Positions 44,304 through 52,494 of a stretch of DNA of 64,000 bases are shown here, piece by piece. The stretch is taken from NCBI RefSeq assembly GCF_001984195.1, contig NZ_MTQN01000008.1:310001-374000 (forward strand), in the 5' to 3' direction. The stretch comes from Kribbella sp. ALI-6-A. Its GTDB lineage: Bacteria > Actinomycetota > Actinomycetes > Propionibacteriales > Kribbellaceae. The number at the start of each line of letters is the position of its first letter. The stretch's first letter is position 1. The translations under genes and the position numbers were made by a program. A model generated the notes under the pieces. The model was not told the DNA's origin and did no database searches. It worked only from the letters and a program-made list of their open reading frames with translations.

Positions 44304-44468
44304 GGCACGGCTCCCAATTCCCCGCCTACTGCGCGGCACCCGGCACGGCACCTCGGCGCACGGGAGCCAAGCTCACGATGCTTCGCATCGCCACGCTCGT
44401 CTCCCGCACGCCGAGCTACCGCACCGGGCACCTGCTCGCGACGGCGGGGAATTGGGAGACGTGCCCTA
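44301..44468. repeat. 168-bp foldback element (MITE-like) before rph
   Basis: The outermost 26 bases on each side are inverted copies with one mismatch (TAGGGCACG, one base, CTCCCAATTCCCCGCC). The interior continues as an imperfect inverted repeat to an apex hairpin GATGC-TTC-GCATC near 44377-44389. Inner mismatches are nearly all CA opposite CA, which become G-U pairs in RNA read from the minus strand. TA stands at both ends, as a mariner/IS630-type target duplication would. No ORF is inside. The right tip supplies the TA of TAAAGT, the likely -10 of rph. Confidence 0.7.
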
Positions 44469-44479
44469 AAGTTTCGGGC

Positions 44480-45196
44480 ATGGCTCGTAGCGACGGACGT
44501 ACCCCTGACCAGCTTCGCCCGGTGACCCTGACCCGGAACTGGCTCGACCACGCCGAAGGATCGGTGCTGGTGGAGTTCGGCCGGACCCGGGTGCTGTGCG
44601 CGGCGTCGGTCACCGAGGGCGTGCCGCGCTGGCGCAAGGGATCCGGCCTGGGCTGGGTCAGCGCGGAGTACGCGATGCTGCCGCGCTCGACCAACACCCG
44701 CTCCGACCGCGAGTCGGTGAAGGGCCGGATCGGCGGCCGCACGCACGAGATCTCCCGGCTGATCGGGCGCTCGCTGCGCGCGGTGATCGACTACAAGGCC
44801 CTCGGCGAGAACACGATCCTGCTCGACTGCGACGTGCTGCAGGCCGACGGCGGCACGCGGACGGCGGCGATCACCGGCGCGTACGTCGCGCTGGCCGACG
44901 CGGTGTCGTTCCTGCGCGAGCGCAAGGCGCTGAAGGGCGAGCCGCTGACCGGATCGGTCTCGGCGGTGTCGGTCGGCATCATCGACGGCGCCGCGATGCT
45001 CGATCTGTGCTACGAGGAGGACGTGCGGGCCGAGACAGACATGAACCTGGTGCTGACCGGCGACGGCAAGTTCATCGAGGTGCAGGGCACCGCCGAGGGC
45101 GCGCCGTTCGACCGGGCCGAGCTCGACGCGCTGCTGGAGCTGGGCACGGCCGGCTGCGCCGAGCTGACCAAGCTGCAGCTGGAGGCGCTGGCATGA
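44480..45196 (+). CDS. rph: Ribonuclease PH
   Basis: 238 aa phosphorolytic 3'-5' exoribonuclease trimming tRNA 3' ends. Start [20 protein letters not shown]; phosphate-site [20 protein letters not shown]; core [21 protein letters not shown]-terminal [26 protein letters not shown] lies seven bases before the ATG (leaderless pattern) and abuts the foldback element. It overlaps rdgB by ATGA. Confidence 0.96.
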   Translation: MARSDGRTPDQLRPVTLTRNWLDHAEGSVLVEFGRTRVLCAASVTEGVPRWRKGSGLGWVSAEYAMLPRSTNTRSDRESVKGRIGGRTHEISRLIGRSLRAVIDYKALGENTILLDCDVLQADGGTRTAAITGAYVALADAVSFLRERKALKGEPLTGSVSAVSVGIIDGAAMLDLCYEEDVRAETDMNLVLTGDGKFIEVQGTAEGAPFDRAELDALLELGTAGCAELTKLQLEALA

Positions 45197-45798
45197 GCAA
45201 GGTGCTGCTCGCGTCGAACAACGCGAAGAAGCTCGAGGAACTGCGCCGGATCCTCGCGCCGATCGTGCCGGGCATCGAGGTGCTCGGGCTCGGCGACGTC
45301 GCGGCGTACGACGAACCGGCGGAGACCGAGCCGACGTTCGAGGGCAACGCGCTGCTGAAGGCCCGGGCGGCCGTCGCGGCGACCGGGTTGCCGTCGATCG
45401 CGGACGACAGTGGGATCTGCGTCGACGCGCTGAACGGCATGCCCGGCGTACTGTCGGCGCGGTGGTCCGGGCCGGCCAAGGACAACCACGCGAACAACCT
45501 GCTGCTGCTCGGCCAGCTGGAGGACGTGCCCGACGAGCGCCGCGGCGCCGCCTTCGTCGCGGCCGTTGCCTTCGTCCGACCGGAGGGCGCCGAGGAGGTC
45601 GTGCGCGGCGAGATGCGCGGCTCGGTCATCCGCGAGCTGCGCGGCACCGGCGGCTTCGGGTACGACGTGCTGTTCGTGCCCGAGGGCTACGACCGCACCA
45701 CCGCGGAGCTGTCGATCGAGGAGAAGGACGCGATCAGCCACCGGGGCAAGTCGCTGCGCGCCCTCGCCCCGCTCGTCGCGAAAGCCCTGGAGGCCTAG
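45193..45798 (+). CDS. rdgB: Non-canonical purine NTP pyrophosphatase (RdgB/HAM1)
   Basis: 201 aa. It hydrolyses dITP, XTP and dHAPTP to keep them out of nucleic acids. Start [19 protein letters not shown]; active site [37 protein letters not shown] and [14 protein letters not shown] complete the family pattern. Starts in the ATGA overlap with rph. Confidence 0.95.
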   Translation: MSKVLLASNNAKKLEELRRILAPIVPGIEVLGLGDVAAYDEPAETEPTFEGNALLKARAAVAATGLPSIADDSGICVDALNGMPGVLSARWSGPAKDNHANNLLLLGQLEDVPDERRGAAFVAAVAFVRPEGAEEVVRGEMRGSVIRELRGTGGFGYDVLFVPEGYDRTTAELSIEEKDAISHRGKSLRALAPLVAKALEA

Positions 45799-46383
45799 AT
45801 GCTGTTCGCCGGAACCGACACCGAAGGCGTCGCCGAGGGCCGCATCACCGCGGCGTACCGGCGCTGGGCCGAACCGCGCGTCGTCGAGGGCCGGGTCTAC
45901 CGCACCAACGCGGGCCGGATCGAGATCGACAGCATCAAGCGGGTCAACCCCGAGCTGATCTCCGACTACGACGAGATGCTCCACCTGGCCGGCCGCGCGA
46001 ACGCCAAGGACGTCCGTCGCCGGCTGCGGGGCGACGAGACGCTGCCCACCTGGCTGATCCGCTTCCATCTGGTCGAGGGCCCGGATCCCCGTGACGAGCT
46101 CGCCAATGCGGCCGACCTCAGTCCCGCCGACGTCGAAGAGCTGACCAGCAAGCTCGCCCACCTGGACAGTTTCAAGGAGTCTCCTTGGACGCTCGCCACG
46201 CTGCGGCTCATCGAGGCCAACCCCGCGACGCGGGCCGCGGATCTGGCGGGGCAACTGGACCGGGACACCCCGGGCTTCAAGATCGACGTCCGCAAGCTGA
46301 AGAACCTCGGCCTCACCCACAGCCTGGAAGTCGGCTACGAACTGACTCCTCGGGGCGCGGCGTACCTGAAGGCGTTGGGCTGA
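45799..46383 (+). CDS. ASCH/PUA-like domain protein with winged-helix C-terminus
   Basis: 194 aa. It begins directly at the base after the rdgB stop. The N-terminal half (RITAAYRRWAEPRVVEGRVY; GRIEIDSIKRVNPELI; TWLIRFHLVEGPDPR) resembles an ASCH/PUA-type RNA-binding fold. The C-terminal part (PWTLATLRLIEANPATRAAD; FKIDVRKLKNLGLTHSLEVG) looks like a winged helix. It may bind RNA or modified nucleotides, given its junction to rph-rdgB; function is not established. Confidence 0.65.
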   Translation: MLFAGTDTEGVAEGRITAAYRRWAEPRVVEGRVYRTNAGRIEIDSIKRVNPELISDYDEMLHLAGRANAKDVRRRLRGDETLPTWLIRFHLVEGPDPRDELANAADLSPADVEELTSKLAHLDSFKESPWTLATLRLIEANPATRAADLAGQLDRDTPGFKIDVRKLKNLGLTHSLEVGYELTPRGAAYLKALG

Positions 46384-46389
46384 GCGGGA

Positions 46390-47358
46390 TCACTGTCCAT
46401 AGCAGGTGACCATCGCGGTCGCGCGTTGGTGCAGCTTGGTGCGTAACCACTGTGGGGTCAGGGTTTCCGCGTTTGTTGCCAGTTGCCACATTGCCCATTC
46501 CGCGTGTCTGGCGTCCTGGAAGGTGACTTCCATGCTCAGCCAGCCGCCGGGTTCGGACGCCTCGGAGAGTACGGCGAGTGCTGTGCCGACGAGGTCTTTG
46601 CGGCGCGCTGGGTTCACTCGAGCGTGGACGGTGACCTGGTCGCCGCCGGTGCGGAACTGGGTGCTGCGTTCCTGCCAGGCGCTGTCCAGATCGATGTGGT
46701 CGGGGCGCTGGGCCGGTTCGGTGAGTTCTTCGGCGGCCAGAACGCGCGACACCCGGTAGGTGCGGTCGGCGCCTGACTTCGTGGCGAGCAGGTAGCTCTG
46801 GCCTCGGACGGTGACTAGGCCGACGGGGTCGACCGTGCGCCACTCCGGATCCTTGCCCAGGGCTGCGTAGTGGATGCGGAGTTTGTGGCCGGCGAGTACC
46901 GCGCGCCGGACCTCGGCGACGACGGTGTCGGGGGCCTCCTCGGCGACTCCGCGCCGCGAGAGAAGGTCGACCTCGGGTTCGAGCAGCAGTCGCTGGGCCG
47001 CGCCGGTTGCGGCGTCGCGGTAGCCGGCGGGGAGCGCGTCGACGACCTTCAGCATGGCGGAGGCGAGGGCCGAGCCGAGGCCGAACGCCTGGGCGCCGCG
47101 GCGCGATCCGGCGACCAGGAGGGCGAGGGCTTCGTCGTGGTTCAGCCCGATGAGCTCGGTCTGGAAGCCCGGCAGTAAAGCGAATCCGCCGTGGCGGCCG
47201 CGTTCGGCGTACACCGGGACGCCGGCCGCGGACAGTGCCTCGATGTCGCGCAGCACTGTGCGGGTGGACACCTCCAGCTCCTGGGCCAGTGCCGTCGCGG
47301 ACAACCGGCCGCGCTGGCGGAGCAGCAACACCAGCGAGACCAGGCGGTCGGCGCGCAT
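46390..47358 (-). CDS. WYL-domain transcriptional regulator (DeoR/YafY type)
   Basis: 322 aa. N-terminal HTH_11 winged helix (MRADRLVSLVLLLRQRGRLS; ELEVSTRTVLRDIEALSAAG), central WYL domain (about 140-215) with LRIHYAALG and TVDPVGLVTVRGQSYLLATK, and a WCX C-terminal extension. The ATG at 47358 is chosen over a longer frame. Divergent from the RidA gene across 97 bp containing a CACGAC/GTCGTG dyad, so it probably regulates itself and ridA. Confidence 0.87.
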   Translation of the reverse strand: MRADRLVSLVLLLRQRGRLSATALAQELEVSTRTVLRDIEALSAAGVPVYAERGRHGGFALLPGFQTELIGLNHDEALALLVAGSRRGAQAFGLGSALASAMLKVVDALPAGYRDAATGAAQRLLLEPEVDLLSRRGVAEEAPDTVVAEVRRAVLAGHKLRIHYAALGKDPEWRTVDPVGLVTVRGQSYLLATKSGADRTYRVSRVLAAEELTEPAQRPDHIDLDSAWQERSTQFRTGGDQVTVHARVNPARRKDLVGTALAVLSEASEPGGWLSMEVTFQDARHAEWAMWQLATNAETLTPQWLRTKLHQRATAMVTCYGQ

Positions 47359-47380
47359 ACGACAAAACCTCTCCGGAATA

Positions 47381-47399
47381 CACGACCAAGGGTGTCGTG
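47381..47399. promoter_or_regulatory. Candidate WYL-regulator operator
   Basis: CACGAC, seven bases, GTCGTG in the divergent gap between the WYL regulator and the RidA gene. Another ACGACA lies at 47360-47365, next to the regulator start. Confidence 0.45.
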
Positions 47400-47455
47400 A
47401 TTTGTTGGCAGGCTCATCGGCGTACGGATTTCCCGACGAACCGAATGGAGCTGAA

Positions 47456-47857
47456 GTGGCAGTGGAGCGAACGGCGATCAACCCGGTGACCTGGTCGACG
47501 GAGCTGGGATTCAACCAGGGGGAGGTCGTCTCCGGGCACACGCGGACCTTGTACTGCTCGGGGCAGACCGCGACGAATGCCGACGGTAAGCCCGAGCACG
47601 ACGGCGATCTGGCGGCCCAGCTGGCGTTGAGCCTCGACAACCTGGAGGCCGTGCTGGGGGAGGCCGGCATGTCGCTCGCGAACCTGGTGCGGCTGAACGT
47701 CTACACCACCGACGTGGACCTGCTCTTCCAGCACTACGGCGTACTGGCGTCGCGGTTGGGGGCCGCGCGGGTGGCGCCGACCACCACGATGCTCGGCGTG
47801 ACCCGGCTCGCGATCCCTGGCCAACTGGTCGAGCTCGAGGGCACCGCGGTCGCGTAA
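47456..47857 (+). CDS. RidA (YjgF/UK114) family protein
   Basis: 133 aa. RidA-type proteins hydrolyse reactive imines/enamines, while other members are aromatic degradation deaminases. It shows YCSGQTATNADGKPEHDGDL, ALSLDNLEAVLGEAGMSLAN and the C-terminal LGVTRLAIPGQLVELEGTAV. The conserved Arg of the RidA active site is replaced in context by a Leu/Gly-rich segment, so this may belong to a non-archetypal Rid group. GTG at 47456 follows GGAG. Confidence 0.82.
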   Translation: MAVERTAINPVTWSTELGFNQGEVVSGHTRTLYCSGQTATNADGKPEHDGDLAAQLALSLDNLEAVLGEAGMSLANLVRLNVYTTDVDLLFQHYGVLASRLGAARVAPTTTMLGVTRLAIPGQLVELEGTAVA

Positions 47858-47869
47858 CGCCCGGGACGG

Positions 47870-48367
47870 CTAGCAAGCGCGCTCGTACTCGACTTGCGCC
47901 AAAGCCTGTCCGTCCCCGAAATCCCTGGTCTGCGTGGCGCCGGTCTCGGCGAATCCGCACTTGCTGTAGAACCGCCGGGACTGGGCCGTGTCGCGCAACG
48001 TCCACAGATGCACCTGGGTGAACCCTTCGTCCCGCAACACCTGCAGCGTCCCGTCCATCAACGCCGCCGCGACTCCGGATCCCCAGCCGTCCGGATGCCC
48101 GTAGAAGCTGTAGATCTCGGCCAGTCCGGGCCGGGTCCCGGATTCCATCACCCACGCCATCGCCAGCGGCCGCCCGTCCACCGATCCCAGCATCACGATG
48201 CCCTCACCGGAGCTGATCCGGTCGTGCCAGCGGGTCAAGCGGCTCTTGATCTCCCCGGCCGCGAACTTCTCGTCGAAGAACGGTGCATAGGCCGCCGCCC
48301 ACGCCGCCGCGTGGATCTCGCCCACCGCGTCCCCGTCACCGGCCACCGCGCGTCGTACGTCGATCAT
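47870..48367 (-). CDS. GNAT family N-acetyltransferase
   Basis: 165 aa. Acetyl-CoA binding loop in YGHPDGWGSGVAAALMDGTL (motif A, Q/RxxGxG/A variant GWGSG) and HLWTLRDTAQSRRFYSKCGF (motif B). Start IDVRRAVAGDGDAVGEIHAA is typical. Substrate unknown. It converges with the RidA gene 12 bases away. Confidence 0.86.
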   Translation of the reverse strand: MIDVRRAVAGDGDAVGEIHAAAWAAAYAPFFDEKFAAGEIKSRLTRWHDRISSGEGIVMLGSVDGRPLAMAWVMESGTRPGLAEIYSFYGHPDGWGSGVAAALMDGTLQVLRDEGFTQVHLWTLRDTAQSRRFYSKCGFAETGATQTRDFGDGQALAQVEYERAC

Positions 48368-48397
48368 GGTCCGACGGTAGGAGATCGCGCCGACAGT

Positions 48398-49027
48398 TCA
48401 GGTCGCGGCGCCGAGGATCAGCCCGGCCGCCAGGGCGCCGTACGCCGTACCGGCGAAGCGGGGGAGCCACTGGTTGGCGGCGCGGTGCCGGCGCAGGAAC
48501 CGACCGACGCGGACGGCGCCGCTGCCGATCGAGAGGTCGACGACCAGGCCCACCAGCAACATCGTCAGCCCGAGGGCGAACAACTGCAGCGCCTGACGGC
48601 CCAGGCTCGGGTCGACGAACTGCGGCAGGAAGGCCAGGTAGAACAGCAGGATCTTGGGATTGGTGAGGTTGTTGACCAGGCCGCGCACGTACACCGGGCC
48701 GAACCGGTCCGGCACCGCCTCGCCCGCGGTCGCCGGGGTGAGCTCGGACTTGCGCAGGGACTGGAAGGCGAGCCACACCAGGTACGCAGCGCCGGCGAAG
48801 CGGAGCACGTCCATGGCGATCGGGGCCGCACGCAGAACGGCGGCCAGGCCGAGCGCCACCGCGCTGGTGTGCACGAGCATCCCCGTCGCGGTGCCACAGG
48901 CTGCGGCGCGGCCGGCGCGACTTCCGCCGGTCAGCCCCTGGGCCAGGATGAACAGCATGCCGGGACCCGGCGTGAAGTTGATGATCAGGGCGGCGACCAG
49001 AAAGGTGGCGAACAGTTCGGCGTTCAT
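48398..49027 (-). CDS. LysE family amino acid exporter
   Basis: 209 aa, six membrane helices. The LysE/RhtB signature is NFTPGPGMLFILAQGLTGGS near the start; LVNNLTNPKILLFYLAFLPQ is the second conserved element. It exports amino acids or small metabolites. ATG at 49027 is preceded by GAGGAGA. Divergent from a LysR regulator, the classic arrangement for this exporter family. Confidence 0.9.
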   Translation of the reverse strand: MNAELFATFLVAALIINFTPGPGMLFILAQGLTGGSRAGRAAACGTATGMLVHTSAVALGLAAVLRAAPIAMDVLRFAGAAYLVWLAFQSLRKSELTPATAGEAVPDRFGPVYVRGLVNNLTNPKILLFYLAFLPQFVDPSLGRQALQLFALGLTMLLVGLVVDLSIGSGAVRVGRFLRRHRAANQWLPRFAGTAYGALAAGLILGAAT

Positions 49028-49115
49028 CGTTGTCTCCTCGGAGGCGGGTTGTGGTGGTGGTTCCAGCGTCGGCCTCCGAGTGGTATGACGTCCAATGCCA
49101 ATATCGGCGACAACC

Positions 49116-49136
49116 CATAGATACTCTTGATCTATG
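49116..49136. promoter_or_regulatory. LysR-type operator overlapping the regulator's start codon
   Basis: CATAGAT, seven bases, ATCTATG: a perfect dyad with the T-N11-A form of LysR sites. The last three bases (ATG, 49134-49136) are the LysR start codon itself. TACTCT within the spacer sits six bases before the ATG and looks like a -10 of a leaderless mRNA, so binding would block self-expression. Confidence 0.65.
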
Positions 49137-50033
49137 TTCAACCTGATCCAGCTCAGCGTCCTGGCCGCGGTCGGCCGGCACGGGTCGGTGACCGAGGCGG
49201 CCAAGGAACTGCACTACTCCCAGCCGTCGGTGAGCCACCACTTGGCGCGGCTGGAAGCCGCCGCCGGCGTGAAGCTCGTCCAGCGGGTTGGTCGCGGCAT
49301 CCGGTTGACGCCGGAAGGCCAGCTGCTGGCCCATCGGGCTGCCGAGATCGTGGGCCGGGTCGACGCGGCGAGCAGTGAGCTCGCGGCGCAGGTCGGACTG
49401 CAGTCGGGGCGAGTCCGGCTGGCCGCGAACGCGTCGGCGCTCAGCACGATCGTGCCGAAGGCGGTCGACGCGCTGGCGCAGGCCTATCCCGGGATCGAGC
49501 TGAGCCTGATCGATCGGCACCCGGTCGAATCGCTGCAGCTGCTCCGGCACGGCGAGGTCGACGTCGCCGTGGTGTTCCGGTACGCCAACGCGCCGGCCGA
49601 GTCCGGCGAGTTCCGCCTGGTCCAGCTCGGCGACGACCCGATCCACCTGATCAGCCGGCAGGGCGACGACAGTCTCGCGAATCATCGCGAGTCGTCCTGG
49701 ATCGGCGGGTGTGACCGCTGCGTGGCGGAGTTGCTCGCTGTGTGCCGCAGCGCGGACTTCGATCCCCGGATCGGCTCGCACAGTGACGACATCGTCGTCG
49801 TCCAGGCGCTGGTCGCGGCCGGTCTCGGGGTCGCCCTCCTGCCCGGTCTCGCGCTGCAGGCTCATCGGCGCCCCGACGTCCACGCCACCGAGCTCGTCGG
49901 TCTGCGCCGACAGATCCAGGCGGCGACGTACGGCGAACCGCCCGACCCACCGGCTGTCGCCGCCGTACTGGATGCGCTCGGCGCAGCCAGCGCATTACAG
50001 GAGGTTGGAGGCCCACCCGACCACGTCTCGTAG
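49134..50033 (+). CDS. LysR family transcriptional regulator
   Basis: 299 aa. Helix-turn-helix at about 15-60 (HGSVTEAAKELHYSQPSVSH; LARLEAAAGVKLVQRVGRGI) and a two-lobed effector domain (about 90-290) with VRLAANASALSTIVPKAVDA. Divergent from the LysE exporter, which it likely activates when an amino acid accumulates, as LysG/ArgP do. A dyad lies across its start codon. Confidence 0.92.
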   Translation: MFNLIQLSVLAAVGRHGSVTEAAKELHYSQPSVSHHLARLEAAAGVKLVQRVGRGIRLTPEGQLLAHRAAEIVGRVDAASSELAAQVGLQSGRVRLAANASALSTIVPKAVDALAQAYPGIELSLIDRHPVESLQLLRHGEVDVAVVFRYANAPAESGEFRLVQLGDDPIHLISRQGDDSLANHRESSWIGGCDRCVAELLAVCRSADFDPRIGSHSDDIVVVQALVAAGLGVALLPGLALQAHRRPDVHATELVGLRRQIQAATYGEPPDPPAVAAVLDALGAASALQEVGGPPDHVS

Positions 50034-50147
50034 ACCGGGCAACGAGCTGCACGGGCCGGTTGGCCGGAGATGATTTCGGCGTCGGCCGGGGCTCGTGTGA
50101 GGTCAGTCTCAGGAGTTGGGTTCATGTCTCCGGACCGGTTAAGTTGC

Positions 50148-50166
50148 TTAGGCAAGCCTTACCTAG
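50148..50166. promoter_or_regulatory. Iron box (DtxR/IdeR-type operator) before fprA
   Basis: TTAGGCAAGCCTTACCTAG matches the IdeR/DmdR consensus TWAGGTWAGSCTWACCTWA at 17 of 19 positions. It ends 14 bases before the fprA start and overlaps a possible -10 TAGGAT (50164-50169). This predicts repression of fprA under iron-replete conditions. Confidence 0.8.
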
Positions 50167-50180
50167 GATCTGGGGAGATC

Positions 50181-51521
50181 GTGCGAGACCTTCGAGTCGC
50201 CGTCGTCGGCGCAGGGCCGGCCGGGATCTATGCCGCCGACATTCTGACCAAGGAGCACGAAGGCGCTCACGTCGACCTGATCGAGCGGCTGCCGGCGCCG
50301 TTCGGGCTGGTGCGGTACGGCGTGGCGCCGGATCACCCGCGGATCAAGGAGATCATCAAGGCGCTGCACCGGGTGATCGGGCGGGACCGGATCCGGTTCC
50401 TCGGCAACGTCGAGTTCGGCGCGGACCTCAAGCTCGAGGACCTGCGCCGGCACTACCACGCGGTGATCTTCGCGACCGGGGCGATCTCGGACCGCGAGCT
50501 CGCGATTCCGGGCATCGATCTGCCGGGCAGCTACGGCGCGGCCGACTTCGTCAGCTGGTACGCCGGGCATCCCGACGTACCGCGTGAGTGGCCGCTGGAC
50601 GCTCGCCACGTCGCGGTGATCGGCGCCGGCAACGTCGCGCTCGACGTCGCCCGGATGCTGGCCAAGCCGGCCGACGAGCAGCTCACCACCGAGATCGCGG
50701 ACAACGTCTACCGCGGGCTGAAGGCGAACCAGGCCACGGATGTGCACGTCTTCGCGCGGCGCGGGCCGGCGCAGATCAAGTTCACGCCGATGGAGCTGCG
50801 CGAGCTGTCGCACTCGCCGAACGTGGACGTGATCGTGCACCCCGAGGGCTTCGAGATCGACGAGGCGAGCCAGAAGGCGATCAACTCCAGCAAGGGGACG
50901 CGACTGGTCGTCGACACGCTGCTCAAGTACCTCGAGGCGGAGCCGACCGGCGCCGCGCACCGGATCCACATCCACCTGTGCCACGCGCCCGTCGAGATCC
51001 TGGGCGAGACCCGCGTCGAGGGGCTGCGCACCGAACGCACCGAACTGCAGGGCGACGGGACTGTCCGGGGCACCGGCGAGTACGTCGACACTCCGGTGCA
51101 GGCGGTCTATCGCGCGGTCGGATACCTGTCGTCGAACCTGCCCGGCCTGCCGTTCGACCACCAGGCCGGCGTGATGCCGAACGCGGGCGGCCGCGTGCTC
51201 GGCATGGATGACGAGCCGCTGCCCGGGCTGTACGTCACAGGCTGGATCAAGCGCGGGCCGATCGGGCTGATCGGGCACACGAAGTCCGACGCCGCCGAGA
51301 CGATCGCCAACCTGCTCGCCGACATCGACCAGTTGCCCCAGCCGGAACTGGAGGATCCTGACGCGATCCTCGAGCACCTCGCCGCACGCGGCGCGACGAT
51401 CGTCGACGCCGAGGGATGGACGAAGCTGGACGCGCACGAGCTCGCGCTCGGTGAAGCCGCCGGGCGGGAGCGCATCAAGGTCGTGCCGCGCGAGGACATG
51501 CTGCGAGCCTCCCGGGGCTGA
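50181..51521 (+). CDS. fprA: Ferredoxin/adrenodoxin-type NADP+ reductase FprA
   Basis: 446 aa FAD flavoprotein like M. tuberculosis FprA, passing electrons between NADPH and ferredoxin for P450s and Fe-S assembly. FAD motif VAVVGAGPAGIYAADIL; LPAPFGLVRYGVAPDHPRIK; NADP motif VAVIGAGNVALDVARMLAKP; C-terminal GWIKRGPIGLIGHTKSDAAE. The GTG at 50181 follows GGGGAG. Frame extension upstream to 50070 is rejected because it runs through the iron box and is not family-like. Confidence 0.94.
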   Translation: MRDLRVAVVGAGPAGIYAADILTKEHEGAHVDLIERLPAPFGLVRYGVAPDHPRIKEIIKALHRVIGRDRIRFLGNVEFGADLKLEDLRRHYHAVIFATGAISDRELAIPGIDLPGSYGAADFVSWYAGHPDVPREWPLDARHVAVIGAGNVALDVARMLAKPADEQLTTEIADNVYRGLKANQATDVHVFARRGPAQIKFTPMELRELSHSPNVDVIVHPEGFEIDEASQKAINSSKGTRLVVDTLLKYLEAEPTGAAHRIHIHLCHAPVEILGETRVEGLRTERTELQGDGTVRGTGEYVDTPVQAVYRAVGYLSSNLPGLPFDHQAGVMPNAGGRVLGMDDEPLPGLYVTGWIKRGPIGLIGHTKSDAAETIANLLADIDQLPQPELEDPDAILEHLAARGATIVDAEGWTKLDAHELALGEAAGRERIKVVPREDMLRASRG

Positions 51522-51600
51522 CGCGCGTGCGGCGAACGTCCGCCCGAAGCTGATGCCCGTACGGCGACAGCGTCCAAGGCGCATCCGGCCCGCCTCCACT

Positions 51601-51653
51601 TTGTGCACCGCCCAGCCACTTCGTCAGCCCTGGAGCGGCTGGGCGGTGCACAA
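51601..51653. terminator. Long hairpin downstream of fprA
   Basis: TTGTGCACCGCCCAGCC, 19-base loop, GGCTGGGCGGTGCACAA: a 17-bp perfect stem 80 bases after the fprA stop. No T-run follows, as is common in high-GC actinobacteria. It also precedes the transglycosylase gene by 67 bases. Confidence 0.6.
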
Positions 51654-51720
51654 GCGCGGGTCCCCGGAGGCGCGGCGGCGGGTCGGTACGCTGGAGCATC
51701 GGACGTGGCGGACCTGAGGG

Positions 51721-52407
51721 GTGTGGGTGAGCAAGGGCTGGTGGTGGCTGGCGATCGGCGCGGTCGCGGTGGCGGCCTGGGCCGCGCGTCCGGACTCGCC
51801 CGATACCGACACCTCGGCGGACAGCCCGGCCGCGTCCACCGCGACCAAGACGCCGGCACCCGCGCCGAAGTCCGCCGAATCCAAGCCGAAGCCGACGCCG
51901 TCCACCACCGACTGGTGGACCGACTACGATCCCGCGCACTTCGCCGTACAGGTGAAGCGATCGGCCGCCGCGGCGAAGGTGGACCCGCAGCTGCTGATGG
52001 CGATTCTCTACAACGAGTCCTACAAACCGCACGACCCGGAGTTCGAACGCGCCTGGCTGCGCATCGACTCCAACCCCGCGCTGGGAATCGCCAACATGCA
52101 CCGCGCCGCCTTCGAGGACACTCAGCGCGGAAGCCGGTTCGCCGGCCGCAAATGGGAGGAACTTCCCGACCACCCCGAGCTCGCGATCGAAGCCGCCGCC
52201 TGGCACCTGCGCGACCTCGCCGCGCGCCTGCCCAGCAAACCCCGTACCGAGCTGAAGAAGCACGAATTGATTGCCCTCGGCTACAACGCCGGCCAGGGCA
52301 ACATGCGAGCGTTCGCCCGCGGCGTGAAGCCCGGCTCGCAGGCCCAGTCCTACCTGGACCGCTTGCGCGACAACTGGGACAAGTCGGGAGAAGCCCTTCG
52401 GGCGTAG
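51721..52407 (+). CDS. Membrane-anchored lysozyme-like (transglycosylase SLT) protein
   Basis: 228 aa. A short N-terminal membrane anchor (residues 6-20, WWWLAIGAVAVAAWAA), a Pro/Thr/Ser/Lys-rich linker (about 22-60) and a lysozyme-like domain. The catalytic Glu is in AILYNESYKP, LGIANMHRAAF stands where GLMQ is usual, and IALGYNAGQGNM is the AYNAG element. Probably acts on peptidoglycan outside the membrane. Starts with GTG at 51721; GTG at 51727 is an alternative. Confidence 0.75.
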   Translation: MWVSKGWWWLAIGAVAVAAWAARPDSPDTDTSADSPAASTATKTPAPAPKSAESKPKPTPSTTDWWTDYDPAHFAVQVKRSAAAAKVDPQLLMAILYNESYKPHDPEFERAWLRIDSNPALGIANMHRAAFEDTQRGSRFAGRKWEELPDHPELAIEAAAWHLRDLAARLPSKPRTELKKHELIALGYNAGQGNMRAFARGVKPGSQAQSYLDRLRDNWDKSGEALRA

Positions 52408-52494
52408 CTTCTGTGAGGTGGGTCACAGGAGTCGTGCTTTCCCGCCGTACGCCGTGCTGTGGTCGAAGAAGCCACCTTCGACAAGGAGACGCGG

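Noticed and set aside
50070..50180. Upstream extension of fprA
   Set aside because: It runs through the iron box and adds residues before the conserved FAD-binding start; a Shine-Dalgarno sequence serves the GTG at 50181.
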